Assembly: GCF_016862955.1 (NCBI RefSeq)
Contig: NZ_BONY01000004.1
Coordinates: 62,001 to 126,000, forward strand
Source: Rhizocola hellebori
GTDB taxonomy: Bacteria; Actinomycetota; Actinomycetes; Mycobacteriales; Micromonosporaceae
Length of the DNA: 64,000 nt
Reading direction: 5' to 3'
The position numbers were made by a program, and so were the translations under genes. The stretch's first letter is position 1. Each line of letters opens with the position of its first letter. Shown here piece after piece: positions 25,481 to 34,490 of this stretch. The notes beneath the pieces were generated by a model. The model ran no database searches. It saw only the letters and a list, made by a program, of their open reading frames with translations, and was not told the DNA's origin.

Positions 25481-25892
25481 AAAGGGTTCGACCATAGGCC
25501 TATTTCTATTGCGAGACCGGGGGAAATGCACATGTGGCGGATTTGATAACCCTCCAGATCAACGATCGAGGTGAGGCGGTGCCGTGCGATCAATTGCCGG
25601 TGCTGCGCAGCTGCGTCGGCCACGGTGACGGAGAAACGTCGACCAATGGGGTCGGGGCAACAGGCGCGATAGTGCTGCCAGCGGCTAATCCGCTGGGGTA
25701 TGCGGCAGTGTCGCGCCTAGAGGAGCGTCGCAGGCTGGATCGATGGAAAGGGTTTCGCCTAGCATGTCGTGTCGCAATTGGGCACTGTAGCTGTTAAAGG
25801 ATTGGCAAGACGGTGGGCGAAATTCCCGCGCGCCCGAGGTCTACAGATATCGACAACCGCCTCATGAAACACAGACATTCCCGCTCGTTAGT
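25481..25892. other. intergenic region without a supported gene
   Basis: Open frames exist on both strands (for example minus-strand VADAAAQHRQLIARHRLTS near 25623-25560), but none has a convincing start and family match. It separates the att-like site from the first LacI gene. Confidence 0.35.
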
Positions 25893-26948
25893 TCATAGAA
25901 TCCGCTCGCTGGATCGCGTGGGTGTGCTTTCCCTGATGGCGACTTCAGTGGGAATGATGACGAGCCTTGGGGTTTCGCCGGAAAGGGCGAGTTGTAAGGC
26001 CCTCAGGCCTATCTCGCGCAGCGGCACCCGGACGGTGGTGAGGGCCGGCACTACGTCCATCGTCGAGCCGATGTCGTCGAATCCTGCTACCGCGATGTCC
26101 TTTCCTGGGGTGAGCCCTGCATCGCGGAAGGCTGTCATTGCACCAATGGCCATCATGTCGTTGACGGCGAAGATGACCTCAATCTCGCCCAATCCTTGCG
26201 CGACGAGAGTTCGGGCTCCTTCTATGCCACCGTCGCGGGTGAAGGCGACCTCGATCGCGCCGCATCTGGTGATGCCGGCCTGGCGTAGTCCGTCGATGAA
26301 GCCGGTGCGGCGGTCGTGCGAGGTGCGGATGGTGTCGTCACCATGCATGATGGTGAATTTCCGGTAGCCCCGTTCGGCCAGTGCGAGCGCCAGCTGTTTT
26401 GCGCCGCCATGGTTGTCTATATCGAGCGTGCCGAAGGGCAGATCATTCTGGCTGATCACGGCGATCCGGCCACCTGTGGTGTGGTACATCTCAAGTTCTT
26501 CGATGAGCGCGTCGCGGGTGCCGGTGCCGTCAATGCGGCTTCCAGCAATGACTATGGCGCGCGGGTGCTGACCACGCAGGCTGCGGACGATTTGTAGTTC
26601 GAGTTCGGGGGAGCGGTCGGCTACCGCCATGGTGACGATGAGGCCCGCGGCTTCTGCGGCTTCGGTGACACCGGCGGCGATGGAGGAGAAGTAAGGGTCA
26701 TCGACGTCGCTGACCACTAGGGCGACGGTGCTCGTGGAGCCTCTGGCGATGGCCTGGGCCGACAGGTGGGGTGCGTAGCCGAGCTTTTGGGCTGCGGCGT
26801 GCACGCGGGTCACATTTTCGGCGCGGACCGTGCGATCGCTGCCGTTGAGTGCGCGCGAAGCCGTGGCGTACGAGACGCCGGCCTCGCGTGCCACATCATG
26901 CAGCGTCACGGGCTTGCGGCTCGTGCTCGCGCGGGGCGCACTGTCCAT
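25893..26948 (-). CDS. LacI-family transcription regulator
   Basis: A 351-residue protein of normal family length. The N-terminal HTH reads VTLHDVAREAGVSYATASRALNG (about residues 14-36), followed by a hinge with LSAQAIARG and a periplasmic-binding-like sugar domain with FAVNDMMAIGAMTAFRDAGL and DIAVAGFDDI near the end. Such proteins repress sugar genes until the sugar binds. It is divergent from a second LacI gene, with only 92 bases between, and close to a sugar ABC operon, which is its probable target. Confidence 0.9.
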   Translation of the reverse strand: MDSAPRASTSRKPVTLHDVAREAGVSYATASRALNGSDRTVRAENVTRVHAAAQKLGYAPHLSAQAIARGSTSTVALVVSDVDDPYFSSIAAGVTEAAEAAGLIVTMAVADRSPELELQIVRSLRGQHPRAIVIAGSRIDGTGTRDALIEELEMYHTTGGRIAVISQNDLPFGTLDIDNHGGAKQLALALAERGYRKFTIMHGDDTIRTSHDRRTGFIDGLRQAGITRCGAIEVAFTRDGGIEGARTLVAQGLGEIEVIFAVNDMMAIGAMTAFRDAGLTPGKDIAVAGFDDIGSTMDVVPALTTVRVPLREIGLRALQLALSGETPRLVIIPTEVAIRESTPTRSSERIL

Positions 26949-27040
26949 GGCGCCGATTGTGCCACTGCGGCAGGCTATCCTTTTGGCGCTGCCCTCTTTC
27001 GGTAGTCAAATGCTGTGCGGTTCGAGAGGAAACCACTGGC

Positions 27041-28081
27041 GTGCCGCATTCATCGAGGCCGACTGTCACGTTGCGCGATGTGGCCGCGGCCGCTGGCGTA
27101 TCGGTGGCGACTGCGTCGCGGGTGCTTGGCGGCAGTTCGCGGGCGGTGGCACCGGAGCTTGAGCGCAAGGTACTTGCCGCGGCCGCGGCGTTGCGCTACA
27201 CCTCCGACGTGTCGGCGCGTGCGATGCGCCGCAAAAGTGACGCTATCGCCCTAGTGGCAGACGACCTGACCACGCCATCGATCGGGCTCGTGGTGGCCGC
27301 GATGGAGCGGCAAGCGCGCACCATCGGTGCTTTCGTCAGCGTCTCCTCCACCCGCGGTGTGCCGGAGCGGCAGTACGAAACCGTACGTACCCTGTGCGCT
27401 TTGCGTCCGCGGGCTCTCGTGCTGACCTCCAGCCGGATCCAGGCCAAGGTGCTGGATGGCCGGCTCCTCGACGAGCTGCTGGCCTACGAGCAGCAGGGCG
27501 GCCGCGTCGTCATTTTCGGCGACACAGACATGCCCTTCGACTCGATCAGTGTCGACGATCGAGGCTCTGCCAGGCTCATGGGCACTTACCTGGCGTCGAC
27601 TGGCCATCGACGGGCGGTCATCCTCGCCGGCACGCGTGACAGGGCCAACGTTTCGGCCCGCGCCTCGGGTTTTGTCGAGGGCATGCTGGGCGGCGGCGTG
27701 GACGCCCAAGATGTGCGCATCGTCAACTGTGAGGTCAGCCGGCAGGGCAGCTACGAGGCGACGATCCGGTTGCTTGATGAAGGGATCGGCGATACCGACG
27801 CCATCATCGCCGCCAACGACGTCATCGCGATCGGCGCGCTGGCTGCCTGCCGTGCCGGTGGGGTCGATGTGCCTTGGGATGTGTCGGTGACGGGTTTTGA
27901 CGATATTCAGCTGGCGGTGGACGTCACACCCCGGCTGACCACCATCGCGGTGCCGCTGGCCGAGATCGGCGCAGAGTCGATCCGCCTTGCATTGGCGTCT
28001 CCCGCCGGCGATTCTCCGGTGCGTGAGACGGTCCAGGGCACGCTCATTGTGAGAGACAGCACGGTGTCTCGCTCGCGCTGA
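27041..28081 (+). CDS. LacI-family transcription regulator, second copy
   Basis: 346 residues. The GTG at 27041 is chosen over upstream options because GAGAGGA (27024-27030) precedes it and the HTH (VTLRDVAAAAGVSVATASRVLGG) then lies at the N-terminus. The ligand domain shows SVDDRGSARLMGTYL, IIAANDVIAIGALAACR and VSVTGFDDIQLAVD, and ends in a typical TLIVRDST. It is clearly a paralogue of the divergent neighbour (shared GFDDI and ASR motifs). The two may see different sugars or form a cascade. It reads towards the transporter operon about 195 bases away. Confidence 0.9.
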   Translation: MPHSSRPTVTLRDVAAAAGVSVATASRVLGGSSRAVAPELERKVLAAAAALRYTSDVSARAMRRKSDAIALVADDLTTPSIGLVVAAMERQARTIGAFVSVSSTRGVPERQYETVRTLCALRPRALVLTSSRIQAKVLDGRLLDELLAYEQQGGRVVIFGDTDMPFDSISVDDRGSARLMGTYLASTGHRRAVILAGTRDRANVSARASGFVEGMLGGGVDAQDVRIVNCEVSRQGSYEATIRLLDEGIGDTDAIIAANDVIAIGALAACRAGGVDVPWDVSVTGFDDIQLAVDVTPRLTTIAVPLAEIGAESIRLALASPAGDSPVRETVQGTLIVRDSTVSRSR

Positions 28082-28175
28082 GGTCGCGCACCCGGATACC
28101 CGGTGCCAATGTCGTACCGTTGGCCACTCGTTGACAACTTCACCGCGAGATCCTCCGGTCACACGCCTGAAACTC

Positions 28176-28205
28176 TTGACGTCGCTCCCCGTCTGGATGC
28201 AGACT
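28176..28205 (+). promoter_or_regulatory. possible sigma-70-type promoter of the sugar operon
   Basis: TTGACG (28176-28181), an 18-base spacer and CAGACT (28200-28205). The -35 box is good, the -10 box weak. The operator-like palindrome begins two bases later, over the expected transcription start. Confidence 0.4.
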
Positions 28206-28207
28206 GC

Positions 28208-28221
28208 GGAATACGTTTTCC
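28208..28221 (+). promoter_or_regulatory. LacI-type operator before the ABC operon
   Basis: GGAATACGTTTTCC is a near-palindrome around a central CG, the usual form of LacI-family operators. The same 14 bases recur at 34360-34373 before the beta-helix gene. It ends 54 bases before the permease start. Confidence 0.7.
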
Positions 28222-28275
28222 CGACCAGTTCGCCGGCCGGTGTCTTGCTCTTATGTGCATGTGAGGGAGGGTCGT

Positions 28276-29202
28276 GTGACCGCTCTGGGCGAGCTTCAGC
28301 GGCTCCGCGCTTCTCGCGGTGGTCCGCCGCGGAAGCGAGAAAACAAAGCCGCGTTCTTGTTCCTGCTGCCTTGGTTCGCTGGGCTGCTGCTCATTACCGC
28401 CGGCCCGATCGCTGTCTCGCTTGTGCTCGGATTCACCGACTACAACCTGATTCAGCCACCGGAGTTCAACGGCCTGGACAACTTCAACCGGATGCTGTCC
28501 GACGAACGTCTGCACTCGGCGCTGCGCGTCACATTTACCTACGTCTTGGTTTCTGTGCCACTGCAGCTGGCCTGTGCGCTGGGTCTAGCGCTCCTGCTCG
28601 ACCGGGGGCTGCGCGGGCTGTCGTTCTATCGCTCGGCGTTCTACCTTCCGTCGCTGCTTGGCTCTAGCGTGGCGATTGCGGTGCTGTGGCAGCAGATCTT
28701 CGGCGCGGAGGGAATGGTCAACCAGGTTCTCGGCCTGATCGGTGTGCAGGGCCGAGGCTGGATATCCGATCCGAGCACGGCACTGTCGACGCTGATCGTG
28801 CTCAACGTCTGGACATTCGGCGCGCCGATGGTCATCTTCCTCGCCGGGCTACGGCAGATCCCGGTCATGTACTACGAGGCCGCAGCAGTCGACGGGGCCA
28901 ACAGGTGGACGCAATTCCGCAAGATCACCGTTCCGCTCTTGTCGCCCATCATCTTTTTCAACCTGGTGCTGCAGGTGATCCACGCGTTTCAATCATTCAC
29001 CCAGGCATTCGTGGTCTCCGGCGGTAGCGGCGGACCGTCCGACTCGACGCTTTTTTATACGCTCTATCTCTACCAGCGCGGATTCAACAACTTCGACATG
29101 GGGTACGCCTCGGCGCTCGCCTGGCTGCTGCTCGTCATTATCGCCGGATTCACCGCGGTCAACTTCTGGGCCGCCAAGCGTTGGGTTTTCTACGATGACT
29201 AA
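28276..29202 (+). CDS. sugar ABC transporter permease (MalF/UgpA type)
   Basis: 308 residues; GTG at 28276 follows GGGAGGG (28264-28270). Six hydrophobic helices and, about 90 residues from the end, the EAA loop YEAAAVDGANRWTQFRKITVPLL, which contacts the ATPase. Together with the next gene it forms the membrane channel of a CUT1-type importer for oligosaccharides. No ATPase gene is in the operon; actinobacteria usually share one MsiK/MalK-type ATPase among such systems. The 3' end overlaps the next gene by 8 bases. Confidence 0.92.
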   Translation: MTALGELQRLRASRGGPPRKRENKAAFLFLLPWFAGLLLITAGPIAVSLVLGFTDYNLIQPPEFNGLDNFNRMLSDERLHSALRVTFTYVLVSVPLQLACALGLALLLDRGLRGLSFYRSAFYLPSLLGSSVAIAVLWQQIFGAEGMVNQVLGLIGVQGRGWISDPSTALSTLIVLNVWTFGAPMVIFLAGLRQIPVMYYEAAAVDGANRWTQFRKITVPLLSPIIFFNLVLQVIHAFQSFTQAFVVSGGSGGPSDSTLFYTLYLYQRGFNNFDMGYASALAWLLLVIIAGFTAVNFWAAKRWVFYDD

Positions 29203-30022
29203 CCTTCGCGCTGTTCTCAGGCATGCCTTCCTCCTTCTGCTCGCCGTGGTCATGCTTTATCCGGTGCTGTGGATGGTGGTCAGCTCGCTTCGCCCCAGCA
29301 ACGAGATATTCCGAACCCCGGGCCTCGTGCTTGACGGCCTTCAAGTCCAGAACTACTCCTTGGGCTGGGATGCGCTGGCCGCGCCCTTCGGGCACTACAT
29401 GGTGAACTCGGCGATCGTTGTGCTCGGCGCCATCATCGGTAACCTGGTGTCTTGCTCGATGGCGGCCTATGCCTTCGCGCGGCTCGAGTTCACCGGCAAG
29501 CGCATCTGGTTTGCCATCATGCTCGGCACAATAATGCTTCCGATCCATGTGATCATCGTGCCGCAGTACATCATGTTCTCTCAGGTCGGCTGGGTGAACA
29601 CGTTCCTCCCATTGATCATCCCGAAGATGCTCGCCACCGATGCGTTCTTTGTCTTCCTCATGGTTCAGTTCATCCGGGCGCTGCCCCGCGAACTCGACGA
29701 AGCGGCACGCATTGACGGCGCGGGGCATCCGCGGATCTTCTTGCGGATCATCCTGCCGCTGATGGTGCCGGCGCTGGCCACGACCACCATCTTCACCTTC
29801 ATCTGGACCTGGAACGACTTTTTCAGCCAGCTGATTTACCTCACCGATCCTGATATGTACACCGTTCCCGTCGCCCTGCGGTCCTTTGTGGACGCCACGG
29901 TCGACACCTCCTGGGGATCGATGTTCGCCATGAGCGTCGTTTCGCTGGTACCGATCTTCCTTGCCTTCCTTATCGGCCAGCGGTACCTGATCCGGGGCAT
30001 CGCGACGACAGGAATCAAGTAG
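29195..30022 (+). CDS. sugar ABC transporter permease (MalG/UgpE type)
   Basis: 275 residues with six membrane helices. It starts with LRAVLRHAFLLLLAVVMLYPVLWM and has the EAA loop LDEAARIDGAGHPRIFLRIILPLM. Translation is coupled to the first permease by an 8-base overlap (ATG at 29195 inside the preceding gene). It is the second half of the CUT1 channel. The substrate-binding protein follows 32 bases later. Confidence 0.92.
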   Translation: MTNLRAVLRHAFLLLLAVVMLYPVLWMVVSSLRPSNEIFRTPGLVLDGLQVQNYSLGWDALAAPFGHYMVNSAIVVLGAIIGNLVSCSMAAYAFARLEFTGKRIWFAIMLGTIMLPIHVIIVPQYIMFSQVGWVNTFLPLIIPKMLATDAFFVFLMVQFIRALPRELDEAARIDGAGHPRIFLRIILPLMVPALATTTIFTFIWTWNDFFSQLIYLTDPDMYTVPVALRSFVDATVDTSWGSMFAMSVVSLVPIFLAFLIGQRYLIRGIATTGIK

Positions 30023-30054
30023 TTCCCCTTAAACACAACCTTTTGAAAGGGCAC

Positions 30055-31365
30055 ATGATGCGATACACACGCCGGTCAGCTCTCGCCCTGGCTGTCTTAT
30101 CGACCGCTTCGGCCGCCCTCGCCGCGTGCGGCAAAGACGGCGGCAATGCCAACGAGGAGCTGTCCAAAGACCCGGTCACCCTCCGGTTCACCTGGTGGGG
30201 TGCGGATGCCCGCCACCAGCGCACCCAGCAGGTTATCGACCTGTTCCAGAAGGCGCACCCCACCATCACGGTGAAGGGTGAGTTCAAGGATTGGAACGGT
30301 TACTGGGACAGCCTCGCCACGACGGTTGCAGCCAACGATGCGCCGGACCTCATTCAGATGGACGAGCTTTACCTAGCCTCGTACGCCGAACGCGGCGCCC
30401 TGCTCGACCTCGGCACCGCCAGCAAATACCTCACCACCGGTGATTTCGATCCCAACGCGCTGGCCACGGGGGTGGTCAAGGGTAAGCAATACGCCCTTCC
30501 CGTTGGCCTGGCCGCCTACTCAGTCGTTGTCAACACTGACCTGCTCGCGCAGTACAACATCGCGTTGCCGGACGACTCCAAATGGACCTGGGACGATCTC
30601 AAGAACCTGGGCGCACAGATCTCCAAAGCCAGTGGGGGCAAGGTAACTGGCGTGCAGTCGTGGGGCTTTGACGTCGGTGGCGTCAACATCTGGGCTCGGC
30701 AGGCCGGCGCGTCGCTCTACGACGACAACGGCAAGGTCGTCGTCCCACCGCAAGCGCTCGCCGCGTACTGGCAGTACCTGGCCGACCTTGCGAAGGACGG
30801 CATCGCGCCTGCCCCCTCGGTGACTATCGAGCGCGCCAGCGCCGGCCTCGACAAGTCCGGTACAGCCACCAACAACTCAGTCTTCGGCACATGGTGGAAC
30901 ACCCAGCTCACCTCCCTGACCAAGGCAAGTGGCAAGAACCTCAAGCTGCTCAAGCTGCCGGGCGATGCCCAGGCCGCGTCGCCGGGCGCGTATTTCAAGC
31001 CGTCCATGTTCTGGTCGGTCTCGTCCCGGTCCAAGCACCCTGCTGAAGCAGCGCTCTTCGTCGACTTCCTTGCCAACAGTCAGGAAGCCGCCGACATTCT
31101 CCTGACCGACCGTGGCGTACCGGCCAACAAGAAGATCCGGGCCGGGATCGCGGCGAAACTCACCGGTACGGACAAAGCCGCAGCCGACTATCTTGACGCG
31201 ATCAAGGTTGGCAAGCCGCCACGGGTTACGCCGAAGGGAGCCAGTAACGTCGAGGCGATCCTCAAGCGCCACACCGAAGACGTGCTGTTCGGGCGGGCCA
31301 CACCACAGCAGGCGGCCGAAAAGTTTATCGCTGAACTTCAGGCCGAGATCAACGCCGCCGCCTAA
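30055..31365 (+). CDS. sugar-binding lipoprotein of an ABC transporter
   Basis: 436 residues. ATG codons stand at 30055 and 30058; GAAAGGG at 30045-30051 suits either. A lipoprotein signal peptide ends in the lipobox ALAAC (Cys near residue 29), so the protein is anchored outside the membrane. The mature part is a type 1 extracellular solute-binding protein: RFTWWGADARHQRTQQVIDLF, then DAPDLIQMDELYLASYAERG, then WNTQLTSL. It delivers an oligosaccharide to the two preceding permeases. A stem-loop follows the gene. Confidence 0.92.
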   Translation: MMRYTRRSALALAVLSTASAALAACGKDGGNANEELSKDPVTLRFTWWGADARHQRTQQVIDLFQKAHPTITVKGEFKDWNGYWDSLATTVAANDAPDLIQMDELYLASYAERGALLDLGTASKYLTTGDFDPNALATGVVKGKQYALPVGLAAYSVVVNTDLLAQYNIALPDDSKWTWDDLKNLGAQISKASGGKVTGVQSWGFDVGGVNIWARQAGASLYDDNGKVVVPPQALAAYWQYLADLAKDGIAPAPSVTIERASAGLDKSGTATNNSVFGTWWNTQLTSLTKASGKNLKLLKLPGDAQAASPGAYFKPSMFWSVSSRSKHPAEAALFVDFLANSQEAADILLTDRGVPANKKIRAGIAAKLTGTDKAAADYLDAIKVGKPPRVTPKGASNVEAILKRHTEDVLFGRATPQQAAEKFIAELQAEINAAA

Positions 31366-31382
31366 CCTCTTCGTGTGCGACC

Positions 31383-31416
31383 GGTGCGTTCGCCATTGTT
31401 GTCCGGCGGGCGCACC
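31383..31416 (+). terminator. stem-loop after the binding-protein gene
   Basis: GGTGCG..CGCC (31383-31394) pairs with GGCG..CGCACC (31405-31416) around a 10-base loop. In sugar operons such hairpins stabilise the binding-protein message or end part of the transcripts, leaving less message for the enzymes downstream. Confidence 0.5.
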
Positions 31417-31453
31417 CGAGCCGTACAGAGATACAAAGGAGCAGTAGTAAGTC

Positions 31454-32554
31454 ATGCCTGAGCCTAAATACCGGATGGCGATCGTCGGCACCGGAGGCAT
31501 CGCCACTGCCCACGCGCAGGCACTGCGTGAGCACAACGGGCGTGCTTTGCTGGTCGCAGCGGTCGATGTGGACCCCGATCGGGTTCGCGCATTCGCCAAG
31601 ACATGGGAGGTGCCGTGGGTATATCCAAATGTGACGGAGCTCTTGCAGGATGCGCAGGTGGACGTGGTTCATCTGTGCACCCCGCCCTCCTCACACGCCC
31701 CGCTGGCGCTCGAGTGTCTTCGGGCCGGAGTCACGGTTCTGGTGGAGAAGCCGCCGACACTGTCGCTCGCTGAACTCGACATGCTCGCTGCCGCCTCGCG
31801 GGAAACCGGGGCGCATCTTGCCACCGTTCTGCAGCACCGGTTTGGTGCGGGCGCGGTCCGGTTGCGAGAGATGGCCGCTGCGGGTCACCTCGGACGGTCA
31901 TTGCTGGCGACCTGTGCCACGCAGTGGTACCGCGATGACGCCTATTTCGACGTGCCATGGCGCGGGCGCTGGGAGACCGAGGGCGGTGGCCCCACCATGG
32001 GCCATGGCATACACCAGTTCGACCTGCTGCTATCGGTACTCGGGCCGTGGGAGTCGGTAGCGGCCGTCGCCGCCAGGCGAGCTCGTCACGTTGAGACCGA
32101 AGATGTGTCGATGGCATTGGTGACATTCGCCGACGGCACCGTGGCGTCAGTCGTCAACTCGGTGGTGTCCCCACGGCAGACCTCCGTGCTGCGCTTCGAT
32201 TTCGAGTACGCCACGATCGAGCTCGAACATCTTTACGGCTACACCGATGCGAATTGGACCGTGACAGCGGCTCCTGGGCACTCCGTGGTGGAGTCCAGAT
32301 GGGCTGCGTCGCTTACCGAAACCATGAGCGGGCACGCTGGACAGCTCGCCGCCGTCTTTGACGCGCTCGACGAGGGGGTGCCACCACCGGTGACGCTCGT
32401 CGACACGCGCCGCACACTGGAGTTTATTGCTGCCCTATACGCATCCGCGTTCACCGGGGAACGTATCCAAAGTGGACAGATCGGCCCGGACAGCCCCTTT
32501 GCTCAGCGCATGAACGGAACAGGAACCCCATGGCAAGCAGTGACCACCCGATGA
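31454..32554 (+). CDS. Gfo/Idh/MocA-family oxidoreductase
   Basis: 366 residues; AAGGAG at 31436-31441 lies 12 bases before the ATG. The N-terminal Rossmann fold has MAIVGTGGIATAHAQAL (NAD(P) binding), then DVVHLCTPPSSHAPLAL and the family signature VLVEKPP. The C-terminal alpha/beta domain includes GGGPTMGHGIHQFDLLL, with a His in the usual catalytic region. Such enzymes oxidise or reduce sugar rings, for example inositols, uronates or 3-keto sugars. Context points to processing of the imported sugar. It overlaps the next gene by 25 bases. Confidence 0.9.
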   Translation: MPEPKYRMAIVGTGGIATAHAQALREHNGRALLVAAVDVDPDRVRAFAKTWEVPWVYPNVTELLQDAQVDVVHLCTPPSSHAPLALECLRAGVTVLVEKPPTLSLAELDMLAAASRETGAHLATVLQHRFGAGAVRLREMAAAGHLGRSLLATCATQWYRDDAYFDVPWRGRWETEGGGPTMGHGIHQFDLLLSVLGPWESVAAVAARRARHVETEDVSMALVTFADGTVASVVNSVVSPRQTSVLRFDFEYATIELEHLYGYTDANWTVTAAPGHSVVESRWAASLTETMSGHAGQLAAVFDALDEGVPPPVTLVDTRRTLEFIAALYASAFTGERIQSGQIGPDSPFAQRMNGTGTPWQAVTTR

Positions 32555-33462
32555 CTATTCATGTCGATCATGCACTAGGCAGGTCGGTTGACGTCCGAGC
32601 TGGCGATGTTCCGCTATTCACCTATGTGTACGCCCCTGAAACCGCACGCCTGGAGTCACCGAAGCCCTACCTGCACCCGATACGCACCCTCGCCGGTGAC
32701 GTCGTGTCGTTGTTCCGCCCGCACGACCACGTCTGGCACAAGGGGATTGCCTGGTCTCTGCCACATGTTGGTGAGCACAACTTCTGGGGCGGGCCAACCT
32801 ACGTTCACGGCAGCAGCTACGTGCAGCTGGAGAACAACGGCAGCGCCGTACATCGTGAGATGACCGGACTGTCGGCCGCTTCAGATCGCGCGGACGTCTC
32901 GCACAGTCTCGACTGGATCTCACAGGATGGGCAAAAGGTTATCGACGAACACCGCAGGCTGGCAGCCGCGGTCCTCGATGCCGCCAGCTGGGTGCTCATC
33001 TTCGAGACCGCCATGTCCAATGTGTCCGGTGCGACGTTGAACATCGGATCGCCCACCACCAAAGGTCGTGAGAATGCCGGTTATGGTGGTCTTTTCTGGC
33101 GTGGGCCACGGTCGTTCACCGGCGGCACGGTCCAGTCACCGGCAGGCACGGGTGCCGACGACCTTCGCGGTACCCGCGCGGATTGGTTCGCCTTTCGCGG
33201 CCGCCATGACGAGAATGGGCGATCGTCGACCATCGTCATGATTGACGATTCGGCCAACCCGCAGCATCCGCCGCAGTGGTTTACCCGGAGCGAAGAGTTC
33301 GCCTGCCTGTGCCCGGCGCCGTTCTTCAGTGAGGAACTCCCGCTTGAGCAGGGTCAGACGGTCAGGTTCCGATACGCCGTCGTCGTCGCCACCGGTGACC
33401 ACGGTACGGAAGGCACGGCGGCATTGGCCGGCAAAGGCCGCCTCGTCCTGGAGCGAGAATGA
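32530..33462 (+). CDS. DUF6807 (PmoA-like) protein of the sugar operon
   Basis: 310 residues. The ATG at 32530 lies inside the end of the oxidoreductase gene and follows GGAACAGGAA. Diagnostic stretches are KPYLHPIRTLAGDVVSLFRP, HDHVWHKGIAW and GGLFWRGPRSF. This His-rich pattern is that of the family annotated as PmoA or DUF6807. Despite that name it is not a methane monooxygenase subunit. It is found in actinobacterial carbohydrate clusters with Gfo/Idh/MocA enzymes, where its chemistry is unknown. The conserved His cluster suggests metal or sugar binding. Confidence 0.8.
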   Translation: MASSDHPMTIHVDHALGRSVDVRAGDVPLFTYVYAPETARLESPKPYLHPIRTLAGDVVSLFRPHDHVWHKGIAWSLPHVGEHNFWGGPTYVHGSSYVQLENNGSAVHREMTGLSAASDRADVSHSLDWISQDGQKVIDEHRRLAAAVLDAASWVLIFETAMSNVSGATLNIGSPTTKGRENAGYGGLFWRGPRSFTGGTVQSPAGTGADDLRGTRADWFAFRGRHDENGRSSTIVMIDDSANPQHPPQWFTRSEEFACLCPAPFFSEELPLEQGQTVRFRYAVVVATGDHGTEGTAALAGKGRLVLERE

Positions 33463-34238
33463 GCAGCCTGCCTTCGTTTCCCGGCGGGACATCGGTGACC
33501 AGACTTTCTGTCTACTCGGGGCAGTGCGCAGACGGCTTAGCCGGTGGCACCCCGCATCTGCACACCGCCTCCGCCGAGGCGTATGTCGTGACCGGAGGCG
33601 AAGGCGCGCTGCAGACCCTTGATGCCTCCGGATTCCACGAAACTGTGCTGCGTGCCGGTTCGGCCGTATGGTTCACTCCGGGCACCATCCATCGGGCCAT
33701 CAACTACCGTGACCTGCAGATCGTCGTCGTGATGCAGAACGCCGGGCTGCCCGAAGCCGGCGATGCGATCATGACGTTCCCGCCCGAGATCCTCGCCGAC
33801 CCTGCCCGCTACGCGGCTGCCGCTGCTCTGCCGGCAGACGTCTCCCCGGACGTGCTGGACGAGGCAGTCCGGCTGCGGCGTGATCTTGCCGTAGATGGCT
33901 TTCAGCGACTGGTGGCTAGTGCGGCAGGCGGGGACTTCTCGCCACTGCAGAACCTGTATGACAGCGCCGCCGCACTGGTGCGTCCCCGGCTAGCCGATTG
34001 GCGAGCGACTTGGCAGGAGACCGTTGAGCGAGAGACCCGCCGCACCGAGGAGGTCTTCGCCGCCCTCGAACGCGGTGATGGCCAGCACCTGAGCCAATCC
34101 GTTCTACTCGCGGCCCCGCCGAGTGATACAGCCCGTTGGGGCATGTGTGGGCGCTTGTACACCCACGATGTCGCCCACCCCCTCGTCCTGGCCGGACTGT
34201 CGGCCCCGGCGCGTCCACAGTCAGCCCACTCTCAATAG
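33459..34238 (+). CDS. cupin-domain protein
   Basis: 259 residues; its ATG overlaps the stop of the DUF6807 gene (ATGA). The N-terminal 100 residues form a cupin: GGTPHLHTASAEAYVVTGGEG holds the first motif (H, H, E) and WFTPGTIHRAINY the second (His). The C-terminal 150 residues are mostly helical (VRLRRDLAVDGFQRLVAS) and unfamiliar. Cupins in sugar operons act as sugar isomerases or sensors. The metal-binding residues appear complete. Last gene of the operon. Confidence 0.8.
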   Translation: MSSLPSFPGGTSVTRLSVYSGQCADGLAGGTPHLHTASAEAYVVTGGEGALQTLDASGFHETVLRAGSAVWFTPGTIHRAINYRDLQIVVVMQNAGLPEAGDAIMTFPPEILADPARYAAAAALPADVSPDVLDEAVRLRRDLAVDGFQRLVASAAGGDFSPLQNLYDSAAALVRPRLADWRATWQETVERETRRTEEVFAALERGDGQHLSQSVLLAAPPSDTARWGMCGRLYTHDVAHPLVLAGLSAPARPQSAHSQ

Positions 34239-34353
34239 CCAAACGGGACACTCGCCGCGAAGGTCCTAAATGGACTGTCGCGGCAATGAGGCATGTCCTC
34301 GCCTCGACATCGTTACGCGTCAAGCAAAGTCGTCGTTGAATGTCGCGTATCCG

Positions 34354-34359
34354 TATGAT
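34354..34359 (+). promoter_or_regulatory. possible -10 box of the beta-helix gene
   Basis: TATGAT directly precedes the operator-like palindrome, so a bound LacI-type protein would cover the transcription start. No good -35 box is seen at the usual distance. Confidence 0.35.
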
Positions 34360-34373
34360 GGAATACGTTTTCC
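34360..34373 (+). promoter_or_regulatory. LacI-type operator before the beta-helix gene
   Basis: The same 14 bases GGAATACGTTTTCC as at 28208-28221. It lies 117 bases before the start of the secreted protein and ties this gene to the same regulator as the ABC operon. Confidence 0.7.
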
Positions 34374-34490
34374 GATGGCTTGCGCGAGCCGCCCGGGTTC
34401 GCGGGCCCTCGATGTTCGTCGTCCTGGTTCAGCCGGCGACGAACGAGTGCTCAGTCCTGTGCATCGGTCCACCCACAAAGGAGCGCACCA

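Noticed and set aside
25285..25497. Open frames reading RATGIEPAQSVWKL at 25285 and at about 38380
   Set aside because: They are translations of the tRNA-derived repeat, a well-known source of false genes.
32530..33462. Methane monooxygenase subunit (PmoA) in the literal sense
   Set aside because: The protein is soluble with no membrane helices or partner subunits. The PmoA name for this family is a historical annotation, and the gene sits in a sugar operon.
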